From Argentina anserina (Eukaryota; Streptophyta; Magnoliopsida; Rosales; Rosaceae), in assembly GCF_933775445.1 (NCBI RefSeq), contig NC_065876.1:21328001-21392000 (forward strand): DNA of 64,000 nt, given 5' to 3'. Under the pieces are notes generated by a model, which was not told the DNA's origin, made no database searches, and saw only the letters and a list, made by a program, of their open reading frames with translations. This document shows, one piece after another, positions 45,225 to 55,952 of the stretch (its first letter is position 1; every line of letters starts with the position of its first letter). The position numbers and the translations under genes were made by a program.

Positions 45225-45274
45225 ATTTTTGGCCTCTCATCTTCTTCTCCGAAGAAATCTTCTAATTCGTTTGT

Positions 45275-46603
45275 GTGATGGCTTCCAAGAACAACCAAGA
45301 CGTTCCACCGACGAAATCCAAGTCCACAACCGTGAGGTTAAGCAGAGAGGCCAAGCCGGTCAAGAAGTCCAAGCAAACATCCTCCAAATCAAAGAGTGAA
45401 CCGATTGCCCTTGTCACCCAGAGCGTGGCTAGAGCTCAACCTACGACATTTATGGCACTTGCTAGTAAGCCTCGTCAACCAGTCATCACCTTGAAAAACC
45501 TGGGAGCAATAAAGCATGCCTCTCAAAGTGGGAATAAGCAATCTCTTCTACCTGTTCATGGTGATGGCCATATCCTGGAAGACGTTTTCTCTGATGACGA
45601 ATCAAGCACGACATCATACAATGGAAGTCCCAAAGAAGATGGCGATAAATTTCATTCTATGGCACATGAATCCTCTTTTGATAATGCGCAGGTCTTGGTG
45701 ACGGGGACATCCATTATCGAGGAGCAACTCTCTAATCTGTTGGAGATGGTTGAAAAGCTCACCCGAACGGTTGAAAAAAAGGATGTGCAAATCGCTGAGC
45801 TCTATAGCAAGTTGGAAGATCACAATGATGAGAACTCCACCAAAGGGTCTCCTGGCAGGAGCAAAGTAAATGAAAAAAGAGAAATGTCCAAGAACGATGG
45901 CGACTCGCTTGGTTCCTCATCACTCCAGCAATTGCAGGACATCATCACCAACTCAATTCGGGCTCAATATGGAGGTCATTCTCGTGACTCTCTCACTTAC
46001 TCCAAACCTTACATGAAAATGATCGACAGCTTAAGGATGCCGCTGGGGTATCAGCCACTAAATTTCCAATAATTTGAAGGTAAAGGGAACCTAAAGCAAC
46101 ATGTCGCCCACTTTGTGGAGACTTGCAATAACGCCGGGACAGAAAGCGATCACCTTGTCAAGCAGTTTGTTCGCTCGTTGAAGAGAAATGTCTTTGAGCG
46201 ATATACAGACTTAGAGTCGGAGTATGTTGACAGTTGGGACCAAATGGAGCGCGAGTTCCTCAATCGATTCTATAGTACAAAGTGGATGGTGAGCATGATA
46301 GAGCTAACTAACACGAAGCAACAAAAAGATGAACCCACGATCGGCTACATCAATAGATGGCGCTCACTTAGCCTTGATTGTAAGGAACGACTGTCAAAGG
46401 TGTCATCCGTTGAAATGTGCATCCAAGGCATGCACTTCAATTTGTTATACATCTTGCAAGGAATCAAGCCTCGTTCTTTCGAAGATTTGGCTACTCGAGC
46501 GCACGACATGGAGCTAAGCTTGGAAAGTCATAAGGGAAAGAATGAGTCCATGGTGACCAATGAAAAGACAAAGTCTTCGGAAGCAGATTTGACAAAGTTG
46601 TGA
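45275..46603 (+). pseudogene. Tat gag
   Basis: The frame opens at 45275 with a basic Ser/Lys-rich N-terminus (VRLSREAKPVKKSKQTSSKS), a coiled-coil-like stretch (EEQLSNLLEMVEKLTRTVEK) and the retrotransposon gag core (VDSWDQMEREFLNRFYSTKW, ELTNTKQQKDEPTIGYINRW). One TAA at 46070-46072 breaks it and the frame resumes unchanged. A frameshift follows at about 46600. Confidence 0.85.
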
Positions 46604-48595
46604 AGAAGCCTTCCAAAGAATCAATGCTCATCAATACTGCGCCGGTTAAGATCTCTACATGGGATAAGAAAGAGTTCAATAAGGTGGAACCTCCTCGAAC
46701 CTACGATATGAGTAAACGCACGTTAAAGAAGATGGAGCGAAAGACGTACCCGTTCCCAGACTCTGATGTGGCGGGCATGTTAGAGGATCCGCTCGAAAAC
46801 AAAATAATAGATCTTCCGTAGTGCAAGCGTCCAGAGGAAATGCATTGAGTCAACGATCTGAAGTATTGCAAATATCATCGCCTCGTTAGTCACCCTATCG
46901 AGAAGTGCTTTGTTCTCAAGGATTTGATAATGAATCTCGCCAAGCAAGGGAGGATTAAGCTGGACGTTGACGACGTTGCTGAAGTCAATTGCACTACCAT
47001 AACATTCGGGTCGTTTGAGCCAGTTCCACTCCATTTTCACCCAATAAAAGCATCGTTCTATTTCATAAAGGAGGAGCGCGAACATAAGAAGACCAAAGAA
47101 GTTAAAGAATGTCATATTTCCACGTCTATCCTCCAATTGCCCCTAATGTCGATGATGATGGTCACCCCGAGAAGAACTCCCAAAGGTACGATGTCAAACT
47201 CACCGGTTGTCCGACCAAGTCATAAGAAATCACCTCCACGATGGGAGGAGAACGAACGAGGATGTTTTGAAACAAAAGTCATTCCATATTTGTGGAAGCC
47301 ACTTCGCCGGAACTTGTCAATAGAGGAATTTCCTACAAAACAACCTAAGGTCACTTCAATGGCCACAAGTTGTGAAGTCAGCTCCAAAGAAGATGAAGAG
47401 CCTGAAGCAAGAGAAATAGGTGCAAGTCAAGTGGTAAAGAAAAATGAGGTGTTGAAACAATTTGAAGAGTCTACCTTTCCAACTTAGCCTAGATGACTTG
47501 ATGCAATTGCTAAAATCAACGAGATGCGCACTTGTGGAGTTGCTTATCAACGTAGGAAAACACCCCACAAGCATGAAGGAATGTGACGCGTGTGATGCAT
47601 ATTGTGATACCATTCACTTAACAGATGATGACCTCCAAACAATTGTGCTCTAAGCCACATAATCAGCCTCTTTTTGTGACAGGGTACATACGAGAGCGGA
47701 AGTTGAATCGTATGCTCATAGACGGAGGGTAAGCAGTAAATATCATGCCCAAGTCAACCATGTCTCAACTCAACATCAACGTTGATGAGTTATCAAAGAG
47801 TCGTCTCATGATCCAAAGTTTCAACCAAGGAGGACAAAGAGCGATAGGGATGATCAGACTAGACATGGATATCAGAGAGCTAAAATCAAACACCTTGTTC
47901 CATGTCATCGATGCGAAGACCTCGTACAACTTGTTGTTGGGACGACCGTGGGTACATGAAAATGGCATCGTGCCATCCACATTACACAAATGCTTCAAGT
48001 TCTATCACGGAGGTGTGAAAACCGTGATAGGAGATACCAAACCATTCATAGAAGCAGAATCATACTTTGCGGATTTTAAATTCTACACAGATGAGGAGTC
48101 AATGAAAGAAGTCCTTCCAGTCGGAGTACCCTCCACGGGGAAAGCCGCTAAAGTTAGGGAGAATGATGCCAAATCAAAAGACGTTGAGATTCATGGTGAA
48201 GTGTCGCAAGAAGTCTCATATGAACCAGCAACATCATCTGCGGAAAGAAAAGTCACCATGCCTTTCCGGTCCTTCGCTATGTTCCGAAGTCTAGACGAAG
48301 GGAGGAGAAGTATCCATTTGTGGGGACAAAGTCACAAGAGTGCCTACGAAAATTAGAAGAGTATGATGTGAAATTGTTGAAGGAGGAGTCAACATTGCCA
48401 TTAATAAAAGTGAGCAACCAAAATCCTACAAAACAGCCACTAATGGGGTTTGTCAAAACAATTCAAGGTAAGACGGAACATGGGTCGCTGCCTAAGAAAA
48501 GAACAAGTGAAGGGTTCGATCTTAACGCATACAAGCTGTTAGAAAAGGCCGGATATAACTTTGATTCATCAAGCAAAAAGGACGACTAAGCTGCA
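46604..48595 (+). pseudogene. Tat gag-protease linker and aspartic-protease-like region
   Basis: Short frames in changing phase run through this stretch. The segment 47745-48356 encodes VDELSKSRLMIQSFNQGGQR and MDIRELKSNTLFHVIDAKTS followed by YNLLLGRPWVHENGIVPSTL, the C-terminal half of a gypsy protease-like domain as found in Tat elements. The upstream catalytic Asp segment reads LIDGG (about 47719-47732). Confidence 0.75.
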
Positions 48596-48895
48596 ACAAA
48601 GATGTCGCATGAGCTCAATGAGCCACAAAAGAAGTTAAGAGAGCAAGGGACAACAATTGATTCTTATAAAGCTGGTCTCGGTTTCACTTCGAGCAAGCCA
48701 ATCAGAATTTCAGGAAGAAGAAAGGTGGAGTGAGCCAATGTGCAACATATCAGTGTCAAGGTAGTTGAAGAGAAGAGTTAAGAGGTTCAGTCAACCCCTC
48801 GCATTTCATTGTTCGATCGCATTTGTCCAGGTTCCCGAAGAGCAACATCTGAACGTATTGAATGATCAATCACAAGGGCATCGGTTTTTGACCGT

Positions 48896-51187
48896 GTGAA
48901 CATGACAGCAAGTAGAGGTTTAGTCTTCAATTGCATCGGTAGTACAACCACTCAAACTTATGTATTCAAAAGGATGTCAAGTTCAGACAAAGATAAGAAA
49001 GAGTCAAACCCCATTTCGCGAAAGCCTGTATTGGAAATGATCCAAGCACCTAAGGAACAACAAATATGCAAGAGGAAAACGACTTGTAGTCGAGCAGAGA
49101 GCAAAGAAATCCGAAGTCTTATCCCGTCACGCATAAAGAGGCATTGTGTGTTGGAAGTGGATTTCACGGATCAACTCAAAGTAAAACAACATACTATCAT
49201 ATTCACTGGCCAAAAAGGAGACAACAACCTCGATAATGGCGGTGAGGATGACATTGTCCAAACATCTTATCATGTCACGATGGCCGAAGTAGATGCCGTA
49301 GAAAAAGACGATCATAATGATTTTGAAATTGAAGTAGACGAAGCTCCTCCAGAACTTGAAGACGGGGGGCAAGCCACTATGGACAAACTTAAAGAGATTA
49401 ACTTGGGAACAGAGGAAGACTCAAGACCTATTTTTGTGAGTGCGTCTTTAAGTTCCGAAGAAGAAAAAGAATATCTTGATCTGTTGCTTGAGTACAAAGA
49501 TGTTTATACTTGGACGTACAAAGAAATGCCCGGCCTGGATCCAAAGGTAGTAGTTCATCGACTTACTGTCAAACCAGAGGCTCGGCCAACCAAGCAAACA
49601 CAAAGACGCTTTCGAACAGAACTTATTCCTCAAATTGAAGCAGAAGTTGATAAGTTGATTGTCGCACGCTTCATTAGAGAGGTTCAGTATCCTAAGTGGA
49701 TCGCAAACATTGTTCATGTCAAGAAGAAGAACAGACAAATCCGCGTTTGCGTAGATTTTCGTGATTTAAATGAGGCATGTCCAAAAGATGATTTCCCTCT
49801 ATTAATCATATAGCACATGGTGGATGCGACAACCGGGCATGACGGATCATCAGGTTACAACAAGATAAGGATGGCCTTAGAGGATGAGGAACTCACTGCA
49901 TTTCAAACTCCCAAAGGAATTTATTGCTATAAGGTCATGTCATTCGGGTTAAAAAATGTCGGTGCAACGTACCAACGCGCTATGCAGAAAATTTTCGGTG
50001 ACATGCTGCACAAGTATGTAGAATGCTATGTTAATGATTTGGTTGTCAAAACAAAGAAAAGAATTGATCACTTGCAAGATCTACGAAAAGTGTTCGACAG
50101 GTTACGCAAATACCAGTTAAAAATGAATCCCTTGCAATGTGCTTTCGGCGTTAGTTCTGGAAAATTTATTGGATTCATCGTGAAGCACCGAGGCATCCAG
50201 GTAGACCAATCTAAAATTAAAGCCATCTAAGAAATGTCAGAGCCAAGAAATTTGCGCGAGTTGAAAAGCCTCCAAGGATAACTTGCCTTCAACAGACGGT
50301 TCATATCAAACCTGGCGGGCCGTTGCCAACCATTCAGTCAACTCATGAAGAAAGATGTTCCATTTGTATGGGATGAAGCTTGTCACAATGACTTTGAGAG
50401 CATAAAGAAATACCTGGAGAATCCTCCAGTGTTGGGTGCACATATCACCGGGAAACCTCTTATCCTTTACATCGCTGCTCAAGAGAGATCACTTGAGTCC
50501 CTTCTTGCCCAAGAAAATGAAGCCAAAAAAGAGAAAGCTTTGTACTACTTAAGTTGGACCCTCACTGGACCTGAGTTAAATTATCCGCCGATAGAGAAGA
50601 TGTGTCTTGCACTCGTCTTCGTCATTCAAAAGTTGAGGCATTACATGCAAGCTTACACAATGCACTTAGTGACGCGAGCCGATCCAGTTAAGTTCATATT
50701 ATCTAAACCAGTTATAACCGGGCACATGGCTAACTGGGCATTATTATTAAACCAATATGACATCGTATATGTGCCCGCTAAAGCAGTGAAATGACAGGCG
50801 TTGGCCAACTTCCTGGTAGACCACCCTATTCCAGCGGATTAAGAAATTTCAGATGAATTCCCGGACGAGGAAGTCTTCCTTGCAGAGGTCCTCCCTACTT
50901 GGAAGATGTTTTTCGATGGCTCATCTAGGGCAGACGGCGCATGGGCTAGTGTTATCTTTGTCTCTCCACAAAAACAGATATTGCCATATTCTTTCACTCT
51001 TGGGGAACTGTGCTCCAACAATGTCGCAGAGTATCAGGCGTTGATCATGGGATTGCAAACAACGTTAGAAATTGAAATCCAAAGTCTCGAAGTGTATGAG
51101 GACTCGAAGTTGGTGATTAATCAACTGCTCACTAATTACGAGGTCAAGAAGGAAGATTTGGTACCTTATTTCCAACTCGCCACATAA
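48896..51187 (+). pseudogene. Tat reverse transcriptase, RNase H and second RNase H
   Basis: One reading frame carries reverse transcriptase (KNRQIRVCVDFRDLNEACPK, FQTPKGIYCYKVMSFGLKNV), in which the catalytic box reads YVND instead of YVDD, then RNase H (PPIEKMCLALVFVIQKLRHY). A second, archaeal-type RNase H follows (WKMFFDGSSRADGAWASVIF, NVAEYQALIMGLQ, VYEDSKLVINQL). The frame is broken by nonsense codons at 49811, 50228, about 50279, 50792, about 50839 and 51185. Several are CAA/CGA/GGA-to-stop type changes, as expected from cytosine deamination in methylated repeats. Confidence 0.88.
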
Positions 51188-51499
51188 CTCTTGAAGGGCA
51201 TTGATAATGTTACACTCATACATATGCCACGGAAATAAAATCAAATGGCAGACGCATTAGCAAACTTGGCGGCGACCTTGGCATTGTCTGGAGACGAAAT
51301 TTTGGACATCCCAATTTGCCAAAGGTGGGTCGTGACAACAAAACCTTCACTCTAGTGTGTCATTTCTCATGTAGTGTCAGTTTACACCATTGATGTTGAA
51401 GATTGGAGGCATCCTTTTATCGACTATCTTGAGCACCATCAAGCGGCGAGCACCACGCTTCCTCTACTACAAAGAAACTTTATATCGGAGGTCATTTGA

Positions 51500-52300
51500 C
51501 GGAGTACTCATTCGGTGATTAGGAAAAGATGAAGCGGTCAAAGCCATGGAAGAGGTTCATTCTAGAGTGTGTGGAGCACATCAGTCAGGACCAAAGTTAC
51601 ATTTTCAAGTAAGACGACTAGGGTATTATTGACCCGCCATGGTCAAGGATTGTATGGAGTATGCACAAAAATGTCAAGCTTGTCAGTTTCATGCCAACTT
51701 CATTCATCAGCCACTTGAGCCGTTGCATCTAACAATTGCTTCGCACCCGTTCGATGTCTGGGGAATGGATGCAATCGGACCCATCACTCTGAAATCACCG
51801 ACTAGTCATATGTACATTTTGGCAGCCACATATTCCTTCTCAAAGTAAGCAGAGGCGATACCGCTCAAAGAAATAAAAAAATAAAATGTTGTGGACTTCA
51901 TTACTGGAAGCATTATACAACGCTATGGTATACTGCGATGCTTCATCACGGACAACGCCAAGTACTTCTCGAATACCACAACAGAAAAGTTGAGCAAGAA
52001 ATTTCACTTCTCTTCGATGCACAACAACACCTAGAATGCTACCAAGCTCGGATGTCACACGCCTTCAACAAAGGTGTTTGACCACGGTCATTTCAAGTTG
52101 ATGATTTAGTTCTTTCTGTTCAAAGACCCATCATTATGATACACAAGACTGGTTCCAAATTCAAGTCAAAGTGGGATGGTCCTTACGTCGTCAGAGAAGT
52201 ATACATCAATGTAGCTTACAAAATTGTGGCAGAAAACGATTTGAAGATCGGTCCCATTAACGGCAAGTTCTTAAAGAAGTATCATGCTTGAAAAACATAA
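51500..52300 (+). pseudogene. Tat integrase remnant
   Basis: The zinc-binding end (MVKDCMEYAQKCQACQFHAN) and the start of the core (PFDVWGMDAIGPI) are visible at 51639-51848. A frameshifted core piece follows (ITGSIIQRYG, CFITDNAKYF). The core then ends abruptly at about 52030 and C-terminal chromatin-binding-like sequence follows, so an internal deletion has removed the third catalytic residue. Confidence 0.8.
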
Positions 52301-52579
52301 AAAAATGCTCCAAGTCTGCACGAGCCTAAACTGCATAAGACAAAAAAACAAAAAAACAAAAATAAAACAAAAACGCTCCACGCCTGTATGAGCTTAAACT
52401 GCAAAAGACACAAAAACCCTTGAACTACTTGATAACTTGATTTCTTTTTTAGAAGGATACGTAGGCAGCTTGAGAATAACGACCTTAAGCTCAGTCACAT
52501 AAAAAAAAAGGGTTTGATTGAAAAAAAAAAGAGCAAATCCTGATCATTCAAGTCAGCTGTCACATCTAGGTCAAACACT

Positions 52580-52905
52580 TGAAGCTGTTCCGACGTTCTT
52601 CAAAACTGGCTCGTAACTTCATTGCCTCTTCAATCTCTGTTGCAGTCAGTTCTGGAATCTCTCGGATTTGACATTTCTTCTTTGACTTGAACTTGCTCCG
52701 ACGTCCTTCAAAACTGCTCGTAACTTCTTTGCCTCTTCAATCTCTGTTGCAGTCAGTTCTGCAATCTCTCAAATTTGACACTTCTACTTTGAATTGAAGT
52801 TGCTCCGACGTTCTTCAAAACTGGCTCGTAACTTCTTTGCCTCTTCAATCTCTGTTGCAGTCAGTTCTAGAATCTCTCGGATTTGGCACTTCTTCTGTTC
52901 TAGAT
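52580..52905 (+). repeat. Three tandem copies of a roughly 108-bp unit in the Tat 3' region
   Basis: Each copy contains GCTCCGACGTTCTTCAAAAC, CTCGTAACTTCTTTGCCTCT and TCTGTTGCAGTCAGTTCT. They start near 52586, 52694 and 52801. Confidence 0.88.
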
Positions 52906-52934
52906 CAACAAGTCTTGCATCGTGAAGAAAAATA

Positions 52935-53166
52935 TTGAAAGCCGCCATGGTGAATGTGATGCGTACAGCCTAACACGCTTTTGTTGACTGTTGTCAAGTC
53001 TATAAAATGAAAACAGTTAAGCGATTAGGTCATTTATGTTCTTCAAACTCTTGAAAGCCACCATACTGAATGTGATGCGTAAAGCCTAAAACGCTTTTAT
53101 TGAGTGCTGTCAAGTTTATGAAATGAAAGCACTCAAGCGATTAGGTCATTTACGTTCTTCAAATCC
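52935..53166 (+). repeat. Two tandem copies of a roughly 116-bp unit in the Tat 3' region
   Basis: TTGAAAGCCRCCATRSTGAAT through GATTAGGTCATTTAYGTTCT is present at 52935 and 53051 with scattered substitutions. Confidence 0.85.
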
Positions 53167-53410
53167 GCCAGAAATCAACGCGTTTCGAAAGCTCTCGAAT
53201 TTGTTGTCAAAATACTACAAAAAAGGGTTAAAGTCAGACCAGTAAAAAAAATCAAAGGTCAAATTCATATTAGTTTTTTAAAAAGTCAAAGTCAAAAAAA
53301 GGGAACTGATTGCATTGAAGCACAACCGCACTGAATCATTGAATGATTCAATCATTCAATTGGCACGGCCGCACTTCATTCAATCATTCAATTCTTTCTT
53401 CATTGAGAGT

Positions 53411-53907
53411 TTCCTTTGGCAGTGCTGAGCTATTCCTCACTCCAACAACTAGACCTCTCAGACAATCATTTTGGAGGGCAACTACCTACTTCCCTGGGTA
53501 GACTAGGGAATCTCACAGATCTTGTGCTCAATAGCAACAACTTCACATGAACTCTACTTCCTGAAATCAGAAATTTAAGTTCTTTGGAAAATTTGTTTCC
53601 GTTTGACAACATGATCACATGTGGAATTCCAGTGGAGATAGGAAAGCTGCAAAGGCTGGAAGCCATCTACCTCTATGAGAACCACATGCTCCATCCCTGC
53701 CACAATCGAAAAACTCAAGAACCTTGTTGTGCTCCGGCTGAGGCAGAATAAGTTGTCAGGTCCTATACCACTAAGCTTAGGCTACTACAGAAACCTGCAG
53801 TTATTGGCCTTAGCTGATAACAAGCTCTCTAGAACGTTACCACCCATATTCAAATTCATTTCACAACTGAGCACCATCACACTCTACAACAACTCCTTCC
53901 TCCACTC
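53411..53907 (+). pseudogene. Captured LRR receptor-kinase fragment inside the Tat element
   Basis: It encodes LRRs in plant extracellular style: LQQLDLSDNHFGGQLPTSLG, LGNLTDLVLNSNNFT, then IPATIEKLKNLVVLRLRQNK and LSGPIPLSLGYYRNLQLLAL. One TGA (about 53547) and a one-base shift near 53690 disable it. It is a partial, intron-free stretch of an LRR-RLK ectodomain in the element's sense orientation, and it is followed without spacer by the SPB1 piece. Confidence 0.85.
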
Positions 53908-54343
53908 CTCCCACGCCATCCTCGATCTCTGCGCCGCCCCCAGCGGTTGAATGCAAGTCATCGTCCAGCGCGTCCCCGTCGGCAGCCTCATCGTCGGCGT
54001 CGACTTAGTCCCCAGCGCCTTCTCCATCTAGTAGGACATCACCAGGACCGAGTGCGTCGCCAAGCTCAGGCGGCTCACGAAGGGGCAACGCTGCTCCGCC
54101 TTCGATTTGGTCCTTCACGATGGCTCCCCCAACGTCGGTGGAGCCTAGTTGTCGGAGGCTATGTCTCAGAACGCCTTGGTCATTGACTCGGTGAAGCTCG
54201 CCACTCAGCTCTTAGCTCCCAAGGGCACATTTGTCACCAAGATTTTCAGGTCGCAAGATTATAATGCAGTCTTGTTTTGCCTTAAGGAGTTATTTGCGAA
54301 GGTTGAGCAGTATAAACCATCAACTAGTTGTAGTGCGACTGCG
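53908..54343 (+). pseudogene. SPB1: Captured SPB1 (FtsJ-type rRNA 2'-O-methyltransferase) fragment inside the Tat element
   Basis: It encodes the SAM-binding start (AILDLCAAPSG), VQRVPVGSLIVGVDLVP, CSAFDLVLHDGSPNVGGA, then [20 protein letters not shown] and [20 protein letters not shown]. This is the FtsJ methyltransferase domain of SPB1, a nucleolar enzyme of 60S assembly. Stops at 53948, 54030-54035 and about 54146 break the first half; the second half is open. It is markedly GC-rich compared with the element around it, which supports foreign (gene) origin. Confidence 0.88.
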
Positions 54344-54562
54344 AGGACCATAGACAAAGAAGGATTGTTGCACACAGGTGATATAAGATACATTGACGAT
54401 GACGATGAGCTCTTCATCGTAGATCAGTTAAAGGAACTCATCAAATACAAAGGTTTCCAAGTCGCACCGGCAGAGCTCGAAGCCATGTTGATCTACCATC
54501 CCAACCTCTCTGATGCTGCTGTTGTACCGATAAAATATGAGGATGTAGGAGATGGAATATAA
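54344..54562 (+). pseudogene. 4CL: Captured 4-coumarate:CoA ligase fragment inside the Tat element
   Basis: It encodes [40 protein letters not shown] and [20 protein letters not shown]. This is the conserved C-terminal hinge and lysine region of 4CL-type adenylate-forming enzymes (the HTGD and [10 protein letters not shown] motifs). It is in the same frame as the SPB1 piece, so 54149-54562 is one open frame across the junction. It has about 65 residues of a roughly 550-residue enzyme and no catalytic N-domain. Confidence 0.9.
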
Positions 54563-54996
54563 GCACATGAAAAGCAAATGAGTGTCTTCTAAAAAAGACC
54601 ACTCAGAAAATGAAAAGCAAGCACTTGAAAAGCAAATGATGGTCTGAAGCTTTCGGTGGGTGGCTTCTGAAAAAGACCACATGCTTAGTAGCAGATGTCT
54701 TGCTTTTTATGAAAAAAGAAAACATGATGATTTGGAAGCTCATGACATGATGGAAGATAGGATGGAAACATTTATTTTACAATAAATAAATCCAAATAAA
54801 ATAAATCAACGGAGATGTCAATAATTTCCCTTTGTGTCAAACTAAATTTCAAAAGTCATAAAGAAATATTACTACAAAATTTGCGGAGCCTCGGAAGCTA
54901 GCTCCACAAATTCTCCAAATCAAAGTGCATACTTCAAGCTGCGCTTTCGGCACGTGACGACGATATGTCTGTAGCACAACTTGAAGTGGGGGCATT
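54563..54996 (+). other. Tat 3' untranslated end and polypurine tract
   Basis: AT-rich sequence with two near copies of a segment containing AAAAGACCAC and GAAAAGCAA. It ends in the purine tract AGTGGGGGCATT directly before the 3' LTR. Confidence 0.7.
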
Positions 54997-55860
54997 TGTA
55001 GACACATGAAATTTAATGAAGTAAATCATATTCATTAAATGAATAAATCGACCAAGAGCCCGACAAAATTGCACACATGGCTCAAAAGTCAACAAAGTTA
55101 GTGCAGATCCGAATAAAACTCGTGTCAGCACATAAACGGATAATAGTAATCGAAGCTACGTGATTCCGACTTAAATCGTAAAATTGAATGTCATTGACGA
55201 TTTAAAATGGTAATTGGAGATTTGATTAAATTAATAAATTCCTTAACGGTTATAATTAAATCAATCATTTTTTGTTTAATTTTGTTATGAGAATAACTAA
55301 TTTTAAATTAATCAGAAAATACATATTGATTTAATTATGTAATTAAAAGAAATTTATTATTTTAGTGTCATTAAAATATTCTACAAAATAGAAACTTTGA
55401 CACTATAAATACCCCGTTCAACATGAAGAGAGGGGACGGGAGAAGAATAGAAAAAATCACTTGAGTAAGATCACTTTCGACAAATCCCAAAGTCTCCCAA
55501 GTCCACAAAGAATCATCAAGCTGCCAAATCGATCGTTCTTCATCAAATTCAAATTCAAACTCAAGTCTACGAAGATTCATCAAGCTGCCAAATCGATCGT
55601 TCTTCATCAAATCCAAACACAAACTCAAGTCCACGAAGAATCATCAAGCTGCCAAATCGATCGTTATTTATCAAATTCAAATCCAAATCAAACTCAAATT
55701 CTCAAGATCAAGTGCACGTCACATTTGAGCCAAGTCATATACGGAGATAGAATCAGAGGAGTTCACAAAGATTGTAACCCCGCGCTTGATTATTAATAAA
55801 TCACATTTTTATTTGCATACGTGTCTGCATTCTCGTTTATTTTCAAATTCACGTTCTACA
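54997..55860 (+). repeat. 3' LTR of the Tat element
   Basis: It starts TGTAGACACATG and ends GTTCTACA. It is diverged from the 5' LTR at many sites and lacks the internal duplication. It has a TATA box (ACTATAAATACCC, about 55401) and three roughly 60-bp repeat units at about 55505-55672. Confidence 0.92.
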
Positions 55861-55952
55861 ATATCGCAGTACAATTTTGAAATCGATCAGCTCACATTGT
55901 TAGGCACAAAATGTATATCCATAGTCAATGTGCCTAGTCTAAATCAGAGCAG

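Larger units (their letters stand above)
44258..55860 (+). mobile_element. Ty3/gypsy Tat-type retrotransposon carrying host gene fragments
   Basis: LTRs are 44258-45203 (946 bp) and 54997-55860 (864 bp), with a primer-binding site TGGCACGCCCAGTGGGAC inside the left and a purine tract AGTGGGGGCATT before the right. Flanks ATATG and ATATC match at four of five bases, a probable decayed target duplication. Domains on the plus strand are gag, protease-like, reverse transcriptase, RNase H, a second (archaeal-type) RNase H, and an integrase remnant. The extra RNase H places it in the Tat/Ogre group. Many nonsense mutations and an internal integrase deletion make it non-autonomous. Between integrase and the 3' LTR lie tandem repeats and three host gene fragments (LRR, SPB1, 4CL). 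Confidence 0.93.
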
